From assembly GCA_009887135.1 (NCBI GenBank), contig QXYA01000101.1, positions 1 to 50,964 of the forward strand: DNA of 50,964 nt, given 5' to 3'. The notes beneath the pieces were generated by a model. It was not told the origin of the DNA. It made no database searches and saw nothing but the letters and a program-made list of their open reading frames with translations. Both the position numbers and the translations under genes were made by a program. Below are positions 1-10,393 of this stretch, in pieces. This stretch comes from Candidatus Poseidoniales archaeon. GTDB taxonomy: Archaea > Thermoplasmatota > Poseidoniia > Poseidoniales > Poseidoniaceae. Positions within the stretch are counted from its first letter, which is position 1; every line of letters starts with the position of its first letter.

Positions 1-815
1 TCCTATTCGCTGAAGGCTTTGGATTTGTCTGGGATGGGACTGGCCACGTAATGGGTGGTTCATCCCCGCTCATTGGTTTTTATGATTGGACCTATGATAC
101 TATTCACTTCCCAGCCTTTGTGACAGATACACTCGGCATGTCCCATACTCACATTCCATTCCACAGAGCAACTGGCGCTCTCACAGATTATGTTCTTCTT
201 TCCGTTTACATCGGAGCCCTTCATCTCTTCATCGGATTCATTATTGGATTCTTCAACGTCATGAAGGCTCATGGAATCGTCGCTGCTTTCTTCGAAAAGG
301 GAAGTTGGATGATGATTCTCCTCGGCGGTTTCTTCCACATCTACGGATACATGAACAAGGATAACGAAGTCCTTGCGGCAACTCTCCCTGCTATGATTAT
401 GCTTGCAGGTGTAGGGCTGCTCATCATCGCTCTGGCAATCTTCGAAGGATTTGGCTGGGCTGGTGGCGTTATCATGGGTCCAATCGAGACCTTTGGATTG
501 TTGGCAAACACACTCTCCTATCTGAGAATCATGGCAGTTGGTGTCGCAGGCGTCAAGATCGCTGAAATCGGAAACGACATGGGCTTTGCCTCCATGACAG
601 ACGCTGTTTCAGCAGGTGACTATGTCATGGTCCCACTCTTCTTCTTACTCTGGATTGGCGTCCAAGTGTTTGCAATAGCACTCGGCCTCCTATCACCTTC
701 AATTCACGCAGCCCGTCTCCACTTTGTGGAATGGATGGGCAAGTTTTACGATGGCTCAGGCAGGGCTTATTCCCCGCTTGGCGGCCAACCCCTACATGTT
801 GAGGGGAATTCATAG
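1..815 (+). CDS. atpI: A/V-type ATP synthase subunit I, C-terminal part (5' end truncated by window edge)
   Basis: Frame is open from base 3; multi-TM C-terminus with 'GPIETFGLLANTLSYLRIMAVGVAGVKIAEIGNDMG' typical of subunit I/a; first gene of the ATPase cluster. Confidence 0.93.
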   Translation, partial: LFAEGFGFVWDGTGHVMGGSSPLIGFYDWTYDTIHFPAFVTDTLGMSHTHIPFHRATGALTDYVLLSVYIGALHLFIGFIIGFFNVMKAHGIVAAFFEKGSWMMILLGGFFHIYGYMNKDNEVLAATLPAMIMLAGVGLLIIALAIFEGFGWAGGVIMGPIETFGLLANTLSYLRIMAVGVAGVKIAEIGNDMGFASMTDAVSAGDYVMVPLFFLLWIGVQVFAIALGLLSPSIHAARLHFVEWMGKFYDGSGRAYSPLGGQPLHVEGNS

Positions 816-843
816 TCCACTGGACGTTAAGGAGGTAGAAAAT

Positions 844-1155
844 ATGAACAAGAATACCCTAAAGAAAAGCCTACGAATGATGATCGTGCTCGGTGCACTC
901 GTCCTGATTGCTCAGGGCGTATCTGCTCAAGCAGACGCTGACACAACAGAAACAACCGAAAGCTGGGGCAAGGACATGGGAGCAGGAATTGCTCTCGGTC
1001 TTGCTGGTCTCGGCGCTGGGTTCTCCCAGGGAAGCATCGGCAGCGCAGCTGTCGGTATGCTCGCTGAAGACTCAAGCAAATTCGGTCCTGCACTCATTTT
1101 CACGGCTCTTCCTGAGTCGATTGTAATTCTCGGTGCATTGCCACTCTTCCTATGA
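844..1155 (+). CDS. atpK: A/V-type ATP synthase proteolipid subunit K (c)
   Basis: Signal-like N-terminus, then a single hairpin 'GAGIALGLAGLGAGFSQGSIGSAAVGML...TALPESIVILGALPLFL' with the carboxylate in PES; RBS ggaggt upstream. Confidence 0.92.
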   Translation: MNKNTLKKSLRMMIVLGALVLIAQGVSAQADADTTETTESWGKDMGAGIALGLAGLGAGFSQGSIGSAAVGMLAEDSSKFGPALIFTALPESIVILGALPLFL

Positions 1156-1207
1156 AGTTGTGGCGTTACAACAGACACTCGTCTGTTGATTCGCTGGAGA
1201 TGATGAT

Positions 1208-1771
1208 ATGACACTTGAAACACTTGCTAAAGATATCGCTGCATCAGCCGAGGCGCAAGCCAAAGCTATGCTCAAAGAAGCGAAAGCAGAAGCAGATGCA
1301 ATTGTCGGTGAAGCAGAAACAAAGGCATCGTCCATCTCGGACGAAGCAAGTGCCCGTGCTGGGCGTGAAGCTGAACAAATCTCACAAGAAATGGTCGCCA
1401 GTGCGCGACAAGGAAACCAGAAAGAATTGCTTATTGCACGTCGTGGCGTCTTGGATGCTACGTATGATGCTGCAAAAGCACAACTTGCCGATCCCGGAAT
1501 GAAGGGAAGAGCAACTCTACTGAAGTCTTTGTTGAAGCATGCAGGAGATATTTCTGGAAAGGATTTCGTTCTAAGGCCAGTTACTGTCGATTCGGCTGCA
1601 TTGAAGAAAGAAGCAGGTTCTCGTACAATCGGAGACGAAATTAACGGACTTGGTGGCTTCATGATGGAAGCTGCAGATGGTTCCGTTTCATTCGACTTCC
1701 GCTTTGATACACTTCTTGACAGAACGTGGAACGACGAACGCGCTGCAATTAACGAAACACTATTTGGATGA
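1208..1771 (+). CDS. atpE: A/V-type ATP synthase subunit E
   Basis: Ala/Glu-rich coiled-coil N-terminus 'ASAEAQAKAMLKEAKAEADAIVGEAE' and position in the operon. Confidence 0.88.
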   Translation: MTLETLAKDIAASAEAQAKAMLKEAKAEADAIVGEAETKASSISDEASARAGREAEQISQEMVASARQGNQKELLIARRGVLDATYDAAKAQLADPGMKGRATLLKSLLKHAGDISGKDFVLRPVTVDSAALKKEAGSRTIGDEINGLGGFMMEAADGSVSFDFRFDTLLDRTWNDERAAINETLFG

Positions 1772-1778
1772 GGGATGA

Positions 1779-2819
1779 ATGATGTTATCGGGTAATACAC
1801 CATATGTTGCTGCACGGGCTAAGGCTCGTCGTCAAGCATTGATGGACAAAGCTCGACTACGTCAATTGATCAATCAATCACCCGACCAACTCACCAATGC
1901 TGTTGCAGAAAGTGGGTATCAAAACGAAATCAACCTCTATGCTTCCAAGTACACTGGTGGCGACTTGGTTGAAGCTGCACTTGCGCACAATCTCGAGAAT
2001 GAATTGTCAAAGATTCTCTCGTATTGTAACGGAAGAGTACGAAAAATCGTTGAGATTTATACGGGCCGATATGAATACCAAAATGCCAAAGCAGTATTGA
2101 GAGCAGTTGCGAACGACATTGACTCTGAAAAACTCGGGAAGGATATTTTACCTGACTTGAATGAAATCAATACTCCATGGATTAAAATCCTTGAGAGCGC
2201 AGATGACTTACCGTCTGCTGCTTTGCAAATGCGTCGAAAATCATTCGGGTCAGCTCTAACGAGTTTACCAGAGAATGCAAGTCTTGCACAATACGAAGAT
2301 GCTCTTGACCGACATTACTTCTCATACGCAATGACTTCTCTTTCACACAGCAGCAATGATGCAAGATACTTGCGAAATGTCTTGGCCACAGAAATTGACC
2401 ATCGAAACATCCTCAACGTTATGGAAGCATCCGCTTTCGGAATCGAAGGAAACGATCTTCTCGATGAACTCTTATCCGGAGGAAGGCTATTGCCAAAGCG
2501 TGCGTTATCCTCTGTCGCCAATGGTGGCAAAGATGCAATGATGGATCTTCTTCGAAGCAATTCACGCTTTGATATTGCAGGATTTGAAACCGCATTGGAG
2601 ACCGCAGAAAAAGAACGATCTTTGGACGCTGTTGTTACATGGCTTCACGCACGAGAATATCAACAAATGCAGAGGATGAGCTACCTCCATCCAGTATCTG
2701 CGTTGCCGATTGTTCACTATGTTGCAATGAAAGTCAAGGAAGTTACGGACCTTCGAATGATTGTCCGAGGACGTCTAGCAGGTCTACCGCCCGAGTTACT
2801 CGAGGCGCACGTACTATGA
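1779..2819 (+). CDS. atpC: A/V-type ATP synthase subunit C
   Basis: Helical V-ATPase d/C-like protein; operon position; ATG at 1779 or 1782. Confidence 0.88.
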   Translation: MMLSGNTPYVAARAKARRQALMDKARLRQLINQSPDQLTNAVAESGYQNEINLYASKYTGGDLVEAALAHNLENELSKILSYCNGRVRKIVEIYTGRYEYQNAKAVLRAVANDIDSEKLGKDILPDLNEINTPWIKILESADDLPSAALQMRRKSFGSALTSLPENASLAQYEDALDRHYFSYAMTSLSHSSNDARYLRNVLATEIDHRNILNVMEASAFGIEGNDLLDELLSGGRLLPKRALSSVANGGKDAMMDLLRSNSRFDIAGFETALETAEKERSLDAVVTWLHAREYQQMQRMSYLHPVSALPIVHYVAMKVKEVTDLRMIVRGRLAGLPPELLEAHVL

Positions 2820-2825
2820 GGTGAT

Positions 2826-3128
2826 ATGATGGAAATTGCAGTAGTCGGTTCACCAGAATTCACACTTGGATTCCAGCTTGCTGGTATCTCAACACTATTC
2901 AATCCAGAAGATGAAGAAGAGCGTATCAAGGTCTTCCGTAATCTTCTCAATTCAAAGGATGTAGGAATCGTCGTGGTTGACTCCGCGGTTCTTGCGTCCT
3001 TGCCAGATCGTTTGCGTATGCAACTTTCTGGTTCTGTCTCTCCGACCGTTCTTGGTATCGGTACGGAAGAAGACAACACGCTCAGAGAAACCATTCGAAG
3101 AGCAATTGGAGTCGACCTATGGAAATGA
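2826..3128 (+). CDS. atpF: A/V-type ATP synthase subunit F
   Basis: 'MMEIAVVGSPEFTLGFQLAGI' is the characteristic subunit F N-terminus. Confidence 0.92.
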   Translation: MMEIAVVGSPEFTLGFQLAGISTLFNPEDEEERIKVFRNLLNSKDVGIVVVDSAVLASLPDRLRMQLSGSVSPTVLGIGTEEDNTLRETIRRAIGVDLWK

Positions 3129-3152
3129 TATTCCAAAAAGGAGGAAATAAAT

Positions 3153-4892
3153 ATGAGTAATGAAGGAGTAATTTACAGAATTTCGGGGCCTGTGGTCACC
3201 GCGACAGGAATGAGCGCAGGAATGTACGACGTTGTCCGAGTTGGCACCGAAGGATTGATGGGAGAAGTTATCGAATTGCACGGTGACAAAGCTGTTATCC
3301 AAGTATACGAAGATACGTCAGGCATGCGACCAGGCGAACCAGTTATCAACACTGGGGAAACCTTGTCCGTATCTCTCGGACCCGGTCTATTAACACAGAT
3401 TTACGATGGAATTCAACGACCACTTCCAACTCTCGAAGAAGTCATGGGTGTTTTCATCACCCGTGGTGTCGATGCTGATGCATTTGACCTCGAGAAGAAG
3501 TGGACCTTTGAGGCAGTTGCTGAGAAGGGCTCCGCAGTTGAAGGTGGACAAGTTATTGGACACGTTCAAGAAACCGAAACCATCGTTCACAAGATTATGG
3601 TTCCTCCAACAATGAACGGCGTCATCAAGAGTATCAAATCTGGAGACTTTAACGTAACAGAGACTGTTTGTGTTCTCGAAGACGGTGGCGAAATTCAGAT
3701 GATGCAAAAGTGGCCTGTACGAACACCTCGTCCATACCGCCAAAAGTACGCACCTGACACTCCTCTTGTTACAGGAATGCGTATTCTTGATTTCCTTTTC
3801 CCACTTGCTAAGGGTGGTGCAGCAGGTATTCCTGGTCCATTCGGATCTGGTAAGACCGTTACACAACAATCTCTTGCAAAGTACTCCGACGCCCAAATCG
3901 TTGTCTATATCGGATGCGGTGAGCGTGGAAACGAGATGACTGAAGTATTGGACGAGTTCCCTCACTTGATTGATCCAAATACAGGAAAGCCTCTCATGAA
4001 CCGTACTGTCATGATTGCGAACACTTCCAACATGCCTGTCGCTGCTCGAGAAGCATCTGTATACACAGGAATCACCATTGCAGAATACTTCCGTGACATG
4101 GGATACGACGTTGCCCTCATGGCAGACTCGACCTCTCGTTGGGCTGAAGCAATGCGTGAAATTTCATCACGTCTTGAAGAAATGCCTGGTGAAGAAGGCT
4201 ACCCAGCGTATCTTTCATCACGAATTGCAGAATTCTATGAACGTGCTGGACGTGTTGAAACCAACAATGGTGACGACGGATCAGTTACCGTCATCGGTGC
4301 TGTAAGTCCACCTGGTGGAGATATTTCTGAACCAGTTTCACAAGGTACACTTCGTATCGTTAAGGTATTCTGGGGATTGGACGCAGGTCTTGCAAGACAA
4401 CGCCACTTCCCTGCAATTAACTGGTTGAATTCATACTCTTTGTACCCTCAGAGTTTGAATCAATGGTTCCGAGATAACATCGCTCAGGACTTCCCTGAAA
4501 TAAGAACCCAAATCAGTGGTTTGTTACAAGTTGAATCTGAACTTCAAGAAATCGTACAATTGGTTGGTTCCGACGCATTGCCAGTCGATCAACAATTGAC
4601 GCTTGAAGTTGCACGTATGATTCGTGAATACTTCTTGCAACAGAACGGATTCCACGAAGTTGATGCATTCTGTGACATCAATCTACAATACTCCATGTCG
4701 AAAGCCATTCTAAGCTTCCAAGAAGCTGCAAAGAATGCTATGGCAGCAGGTGCACAACTCAACGACGTTGTCAATATCCCTGCTCGTACTGCGCTTATGC
4801 GTGGTCGATTCGAAAAGGGCTACGTCGATACAATCGAATCCATGGTGAAAGACATGGTCGATGAAATCGCTGCCACCGTGGAGGAAAACTGA
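3153..4892 (+). CDS. atpA: A/V-type ATP synthase catalytic subunit A
   Basis: Walker A 'GPFGSGKTV', '[13 protein letters not shown]', '[16 protein letters not shown]'. Confidence 0.98.
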   Translation: MSNEGVIYRISGPVVTATGMSAGMYDVVRVGTEGLMGEVIELHGDKAVIQVYEDTSGMRPGEPVINTGETLSVSLGPGLLTQIYDGIQRPLPTLEEVMGVFITRGVDADAFDLEKKWTFEAVAEKGSAVEGGQVIGHVQETETIVHKIMVPPTMNGVIKSIKSGDFNVTETVCVLEDGGEIQMMQKWPVRTPRPYRQKYAPDTPLVTGMRILDFLFPLAKGGAAGIPGPFGSGKTVTQQSLAKYSDAQIVVYIGCGERGNEMTEVLDEFPHLIDPNTGKPLMNRTVMIANTSNMPVAAREASVYTGITIAEYFRDMGYDVALMADSTSRWAEAMREISSRLEEMPGEEGYPAYLSSRIAEFYERAGRVETNNGDDGSVTVIGAVSPPGGDISEPVSQGTLRIVKVFWGLDAGLARQRHFPAINWLNSYSLYPQSLNQWFRDNIAQDFPEIRTQISGLLQVESELQEIVQLVGSDALPVDQQLTLEVARMIREYFLQQNGFHEVDAFCDINLQYSMSKAILSFQEAAKNAMAAGAQLNDVVNIPARTALMRGRFEKGYVDTIESMVKDMVDEIAATVEEN

Positions 4893-4904
4893 GGACGTGA
4901 AATT

Positions 4905-6284
4905 ATGACAGGAAAGGAATATCGAACCATTACAGACGTAAAAGGGCCGCTCGTGTTCTTGAACAAGACTGAACCCGTAGCATTCGGTGAAATCGTCAGC
5001 CTACGACTTGCTGATGGAAGCATCAAGAATGGACAAGTTCTCGATACATCAGACGATTTGGTTATTGTCCAAGTTTTCGAAGGAACTGCAAAGATCGACC
5101 GAACAGCTGGTGTTACATTCATGGGGGACGTTTTCAAACTCCCAGTTAGTACAGACCTTGTTGGACGTATTCTCGATGGTGCAGGACGCCCAAAGGACGG
5201 TGGACCGGACATTGTTGCAGAAGAAAACGCCGATATTATCGGGGCTGCAATCAATCCATTCAGTCGACAAAGCCCTCACGATTTCATTCAAACTGGAATT
5301 TCGGCTATCGACTGCTGTACAACACTCGTCCGTGGACAAAAGTTACCGATTTTCTCGGCTTCTGGTCTTCCACACAACGATATTGCACTACAGATTGCTC
5401 GACAAGCGAAACTCCCTGGCAGTGACGAACAATTTATCGTCGTATTCTGCGCAATGGGTATTACTGCTGAAGAATACAATTTCTTCCGTGCAGATCTTGA
5501 ACGAACAGGTGCTCTCGAAAATGCGGTATTGTTCGTCAACCTTGCTGACGACCCTGCTGTTGAGAGAATCATTACGCCACGTCTTGCTTTGACTGCTGCT
5601 GAATATCTGGCATTCGAACATGATTACCACGTACTTGTTATCTACACAGACATGACAAACTACTGTGATGCACTTCGTCAAATTGGTGCAGCTCGTGAAG
5701 AAGTTCCTGGTCGACGTGGATACCCTGGTTACATGTACACCGATCTTGCAATGCTCTACGAGCGCGCAGGTATTGTAAAGGGCAAGAAGGGATCGATTAC
5801 CCAATTCCCAATTCTAACCATGCCTGGTGACGATATTACACACCCGATTCCTGATTTGTCTGGATATATTACTGAAGGACAGATTGTTATCTCCCGTGAG
5901 TTACATCAACAAGGAATCTATCCGCCGATTAACGTTCTTCCATCTCTTTCCCGATTGATGGGATCATGTATCGGTGCAAAGACAACTCGAGAAGATCACA
6001 AGTCTGTTTCTGACCAAATGTACGCTGCATATGCTCAAGGCCGTGAACTACGTGGTCTCGTTGCTATTGTCGGTGAAGATGCACTCAATGAGCGTGACAA
6101 GCAACTGCTTGACTTCTCAGGTGTCTTTGAAGACCGCTTCCTGCGTCAATCACGTGATGAAGACCGCTCTATCGAAGATACATTGAATCTATGCTGGGAA
6201 CTTATGGCTTCAATCGATACCAAGTACCTTGTTCGTCTTGACCAAGATTGGATTGACAAGTACCATCCTGAGAACCGCTCCTGA
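4905..6284 (+). CDS. atpB: A/V-type ATP synthase subunit B
   Basis: '[40 protein letters not shown]', '[33 protein letters not shown]'. Confidence 0.98.
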   Translation: MTGKEYRTITDVKGPLVFLNKTEPVAFGEIVSLRLADGSIKNGQVLDTSDDLVIVQVFEGTAKIDRTAGVTFMGDVFKLPVSTDLVGRILDGAGRPKDGGPDIVAEENADIIGAAINPFSRQSPHDFIQTGISAIDCCTTLVRGQKLPIFSASGLPHNDIALQIARQAKLPGSDEQFIVVFCAMGITAEEYNFFRADLERTGALENAVLFVNLADDPAVERIITPRLALTAAEYLAFEHDYHVLVIYTDMTNYCDALRQIGAAREEVPGRRGYPGYMYTDLAMLYERAGIVKGKKGSITQFPILTMPGDDITHPIPDLSGYITEGQIVISRELHQQGIYPPINVLPSLSRLMGSCIGAKTTREDHKSVSDQMYAAYAQGRELRGLVAIVGEDALNERDKQLLDFSGVFEDRFLRQSRDEDRSIEDTLNLCWELMASIDTKYLVRLDQDWIDKYHPENRS

Positions 6285-6300
6285 ATACTGAGGTGAACAA

Positions 6301-6918
6301 ATGGCGCTTGACATTAAACCAACCCGAAGCGAGTTGATTAAACTCAAGGGGCGCATCAAGCAGACCAAAAACGGATACAAACTTCTGAAAATGAAGCGTG
6401 ATGGTCTTTTCCATGAATTCCGTCAACTTCTATCGGTCATGATCGAAGCGAAGAAAGAAATCACTGAAGCATATCGACTTGCAAAACAACGCATCGATTT
6501 AGCTAATGCAATTGAAGGAGGTCTTGCAGTTCGAGCCGCAGCAATCGCTAACAGTGCTCATCCTGAGGTCGAAGTTGAACGAAGAAACATCATGGGTGTT
6601 GTCGTTCCTTCCGTCAGCGGTACCAACCTGAAGTCAACATTTGCAGAACGCGGTGTCGGTTTCATTGGTTCATCCCCATACATCGATGAAGCAAGCGATA
6701 CATTCAGCGAATTGATTGAGAAGATTGTCACTGCTGCTGAAATGGAAGCAACTCTAAAACGACTTCTCGAAGAGATTGAAGCAACAAAGCGTCGTGTCAA
6801 TGCTCTCGAATTCAAGGTCATTCCAGAACTTGAAGAAGCGAAGGTATTCATTCAACTTAGACTTGAAGAAATGGAACGTGAAGAAACGTTCCGATTGAAG
6901 CGATTCAAGAATAAGTGA
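6301..6918 (+). CDS. atpD: A/V-type ATP synthase subunit D
   Basis: 'MALDIKPTRSELIKLKGRIKQTKNGYKLLKMKRDGL' is canonical for subunit D. Confidence 0.96.
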   Translation: MALDIKPTRSELIKLKGRIKQTKNGYKLLKMKRDGLFHEFRQLLSVMIEAKKEITEAYRLAKQRIDLANAIEGGLAVRAAAIANSAHPEVEVERRNIMGVVVPSVSGTNLKSTFAERGVGFIGSSPYIDEASDTFSELIEKIVTAAEMEATLKRLLEEIEATKRRVNALEFKVIPELEEAKVFIQLRLEEMEREETFRLKRFKNK

Positions 6919-6999
6919 TTCTTCCATTTGCCTGTCTAAAGGGCATGATTGATGGGGGAGTTATGACCAGCCCAAACTACAAGGGGGGTGTTTCAACGT

Positions 7000-9465
7000 A
7001 TGTCTGAATCTAAAGATACTGAATTAATACCCCTTTCTGCACACAAAAACACGTGGACTCAACGTGATTTACTTGCAAGTATTATCGGTCGATACATGAC
7101 TGTGAAGTCTCACCTTGGGGGCCTCTGGCCAACGTGGGATGTGGAATCTGAACATCTCGACAAACGCTTAATTGAACTGAACATCTATCTCGAAAAACTT
7201 GGATGGATGGCACGTTTACGTCGCGGCGATAACAATCAACTCACAGCATTACCACTCCCTCACGGTCAGTTTCCTGGAAAAAGAATTCACATGTATATGT
7301 GGATTGCTTCGATCATAACAGTTCTTATTTCTGGCGTTCGTTGGATGGATTCTGGTAGGCCAGAAGGTGGCTGGTTCATTGAATCGGTCTACCTTGATGC
7401 ATTCATTGGATATGTATTGCCTATTCTCTTCACTCTCGGACTCGCTTCCTTTGTACAAGCCAAGATTTCATCGCATTATGGTGTTCGAAGCGGGCATATT
7501 TTGCCTATACCAGACCCTTCGATACTTCTTTGGCTCTTCTCAGGTTTATCAGCATCTTATTTCATCTGGCCGTTTGGAATCTTCTTCATACCGACATTGC
7601 CCAGGATGGATGCCCGCCCATGGCCAGATCGTAAATCACTTGCCTACTCTTCACTCAGTGTTCCCGTGGTTATGCTGCTAAGTGGATTTATCCTCTGGAC
7701 AGTAGGGATATTCCTCTCATCTGACCCGTTCACACTTACAAGTGAGCCAATTCGACTCAATGCTCCATTCTTGATTGAACTCTTTGGCTCTGGTTTCGAT
7801 CAATACTTTGATATTCATCTCGATTGGAGTCATCCTTTCCTCTTTGCTGCATCGTATATGACATTGGTTGGATGGCTTCTTCTTCTTCCAATTCCCACTT
7901 TCCCTGGCGGCCGATTACTTGTTTCCAGAATGGGGATACATGAGGCTAGAAGCTCTAGCACTCAAATTCTGATGTTTATGATTCTAATCACTGCAGCATT
8001 TTTCATATTCAATGCCTTTGAAGGATTCACAATTTGGATTCCTATACTTGCAGTCGTTCTTCCGTTGTTATTGTTTATTGGTGGAGATCCTCGGATTCCA
8101 GTTCTCCTTGACGGCGATGTACCGCTTGATGAAGAATCTCATCGCAGTCTAGGGATCATTCTCTTTGTTGCACTTCTGTTTGCCATTCCTCCCGAATTTC
8201 CTCTAGAACCCGTTGATCGTTGGGACTCAGATTTAGAATATACAATTGAGGATGCAGGATATGCGGAATTGGTTGATGATTTTTGGAATTCGACTCAAAC
8301 TATTATCCTATCAAACCCTTCGATGCAAGCAAATAGTTACAAATTATCCCTTGCTTTAATTTCTGACTCGGATTGGATTTCGACACTATCGTGTGAATCA
8401 ACGAATTGCGAGGGAATTCTTGATTCTGATGATTCCCTCTCCATCACAATAGATTTTAGCCATGTCAATTCATCGATAATGCCGACATATCTTGTTTATG
8501 AGATCCAACTCGTTCTTGGAGAAGAACAATTCTTGGAATCCTTCATGCTTTATCCTGACTTGAATTCATCAGTTGGTTCCGAATGGAGTTACCTTCGAAC
8601 TGAATCGAGTGTCTTAACTTGCCTTTCAGTATATCTTCTTGAAGACATGACTGCAACTGTATCATTGCCTAATCTCGATGCAAAATGGGCATCGTATCTC
8701 TGGTTTGCTGGTGAAGCAGGTCTGGAAACAGAAGTTGACTGGCAATCCAATTCAATATGCTTGGAGAGTAATGACCACGGGCTGACAGATTCTCTCTCCA
8801 CCGAGTTGGAACTTGTTGAACTCGATGGTAATCAATTTCATGTTGGTTTCGACAAGACATGGCCGCATGTTGTATCTGCTTCTGAAGCAGGTTGGCTGAT
8901 TAATGATGAACTTGGCTGGGGTGCTCCGTTTGGAAACGATACAGGTTTACTTTACAGAGAAAATAGTACGACGTGCACCGGTAATGAATTCTTGAGCACA
9001 CCTCGACATTCAAACACAACCAATTGGACATGGGACTTGAGTATTTGGCCTAGTCAAAGGATACCTCTAATCGATGAGAATGAATCAGTCCACGTCAAGT
9101 TCCCAAGTGGCCATTATTATCATTGTAATATTGAATCATTAGAACAAACCAGGTTTATGATTCAAGAGGGACCTGATATCGTTCTTAAAATCGATGACCA
9201 ACTCCTGAGACTTTGGGATGCTCCATTGAATATAAGCGGTGAAAGCATAGAGTTTTCACTCTACAATAGCAACAATGAATCTGTTCTTCTTCGACATGAA
9301 ACAAATGGAGATGCTCAATGGACTCTTTCATCCCTCCCCAGCGCTTTACCTCAAGGTTGGACGCACTTCGATGTGCCTGTTCCAAGTACTGAACGTTCCA
9401 CAGTTCAACTGATTCATCAAGATGGAGCAATACTGCTTCAGTTCGGTGGCTACTTGGAGGGTTAG
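7000..9465 (+). CDS. Large membrane protein: multi-TM N-terminal half, extracytoplasmic C-terminal half, unknown function
   Basis: Long ORF (alternative GTG start at 6988); many hydrophobic segments followed by an Asn/Ser-rich soluble region. Confidence 0.75.
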   Translation: MSESKDTELIPLSAHKNTWTQRDLLASIIGRYMTVKSHLGGLWPTWDVESEHLDKRLIELNIYLEKLGWMARLRRGDNNQLTALPLPHGQFPGKRIHMYMWIASIITVLISGVRWMDSGRPEGGWFIESVYLDAFIGYVLPILFTLGLASFVQAKISSHYGVRSGHILPIPDPSILLWLFSGLSASYFIWPFGIFFIPTLPRMDARPWPDRKSLAYSSLSVPVVMLLSGFILWTVGIFLSSDPFTLTSEPIRLNAPFLIELFGSGFDQYFDIHLDWSHPFLFAASYMTLVGWLLLLPIPTFPGGRLLVSRMGIHEARSSSTQILMFMILITAAFFIFNAFEGFTIWIPILAVVLPLLLFIGGDPRIPVLLDGDVPLDEESHRSLGIILFVALLFAIPPEFPLEPVDRWDSDLEYTIEDAGYAELVDDFWNSTQTIILSNPSMQANSYKLSLALISDSDWISTLSCESTNCEGILDSDDSLSITIDFSHVNSSIMPTYLVYEIQLVLGEEQFLESFMLYPDLNSSVGSEWSYLRTESSVLTCLSVYLLEDMTATVSLPNLDAKWASYLWFAGEAGLETEVDWQSNSICLESNDHGLTDSLSTELELVELDGNQFHVGFDKTWPHVVSASEAGWLINDELGWGAPFGNDTGLLYRENSTTCTGNEFLSTPRHSNTTNWTWDLSIWPSQRIPLIDENESVHVKFPSGHYYHCNIESLEQTRFMIQEGPDIVLKIDDQLLRLWDAPLNISGESIEFSLYNSNNESVLLRHETNGDAQWTLSSLPSALPQGWTHFDVPVPSTERSTVQLIHQDGAILLQFGGYLEG

Positions 9466-9466
9466 T

Positions 9467-10393
9467 ATGCGGATTGGAATCATTGGAGCCGGTTCAATTG
9501 GTTCCCTTGTTGCAGGATGTCTAGCTTCAACTGATAGCACTCTTCTTCTCTATGGAAGAGGGCTACATGCTGCTGAATTGATGGTTAATGGATTGACACT
9601 ATCGGGAGTGAAAGACGATCAAATCAATGGCGATCGCTGGGAGGTAATTCCTTCTGAGCACCCACTTCCTTCTACAGTGTACTCCTCTTGTGATGTTGTT
9701 ATTTTTACTGGAAAACCTTCCACTGACATGGAGTTTCTTGAAGTCGGTAGGCATCTTTTGAAATCAGATGGTATTGCATTTTCACTTTCAAATGGAATGG
9801 GGTTCGAGGAAAAGATGGTTCATGCATTTGGTGCAAACCGTGTCCTTTCTGCAACGACAACTCATGGTGCTTACAGGCCAACCTCCGGTCATGTGGAGTG
9901 GGCTGGGAAAGGAGAACTCCTTCTTGGATCTTTTATTCACCCATATTCCTTTGAAGATTTCAAACCGCTCCTCTCCACTCTAAACAAATCAGGACTCGCT
10001 CCACGTTGGGTCGATGATGGGAGAGTGGCATTATGGAATAAAATGCTTCTAAACATTGCAATCAATCCCGTTGCAGCAGTAATTGGGAAAGAAAATTCTG
10101 CACTTCTTGAACCAATTCTATTCGATTCCGTTGTAGCTCTTATGCTTGAAGGTGTAAAGATTGCCCGAATGGAAGGAATCCAACTCGAGAATGATGAGCA
10201 ACTTGTCAATCGTTTACGAGAAGTGTTGGTTCATACTGGATCAAATTATTGCTCAATGTTACAAGATGTTCGGGCAGGAAGGCCAACCGAAATTGAAATT
10301 CTCAATGGAGAGATTTGTAGGAGAGGGGAGGGAATCGGCGTCCCCACGCCTCTGAATCAACTCATGACATCCCTTATTCATCAATTGAGATGA
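9467..10393 (+). CDS. panE: 2-dehydropantoate 2-reductase (ketopantoate reductase)
   Basis: N-terminal Rossmann 'MRIGIIGAGSIGSLVAGCLA', 'WNKMLLNIAINPVAAV', 'RPTEIEILNGEICRRGEGIGVPTPLNQLM'. Confidence 0.93.
   Translation: MRIGIIGAGSIGSLVAGCLASTDSTLLLYGRGLHAAELMVNGLTLSGVKDDQINGDRWEVIPSEHPLPSTVYSSCDVVIFTGKPSTDMEFLEVGRHLLKSDGIAFSLSNGMGFEEKMVHAFGANRVLSATTTHGAYRPTSGHVEWAGKGELLLGSFIHPYSFEDFKPLLSTLNKSGLAPRWVDDGRVALWNKMLLNIAINPVAAVIGKENSALLEPILFDSVVALMLEGVKIARMEGIQLENDEQLVNRLREVLVHTGSNYCSMLQDVRAGRPTEIEILNGEICRRGEGIGVPTPLNQLMTSLIHQLR

Noticed and set aside
60-338. Antisense ORF within atpI, and many other 60-140 aa ORFs opposite or inside confident genes
   Set aside because: Low-complexity or codon-mirror translations opposite clearly conserved proteins; no RBS or family signal.
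1150-1815. 221-aa ORF antisense to atpE
   Set aside because: Ser/Ala-rich mirror of the Ala/Glu-rich subunit E coding strand.
3390-3965. 191-aa ORF antisense to atpA
   Set aside because: Lies wholly within the conserved catalytic A subunit on the opposite strand; composition is Cys/Ser/Leu-rich as expected from mirror frames.
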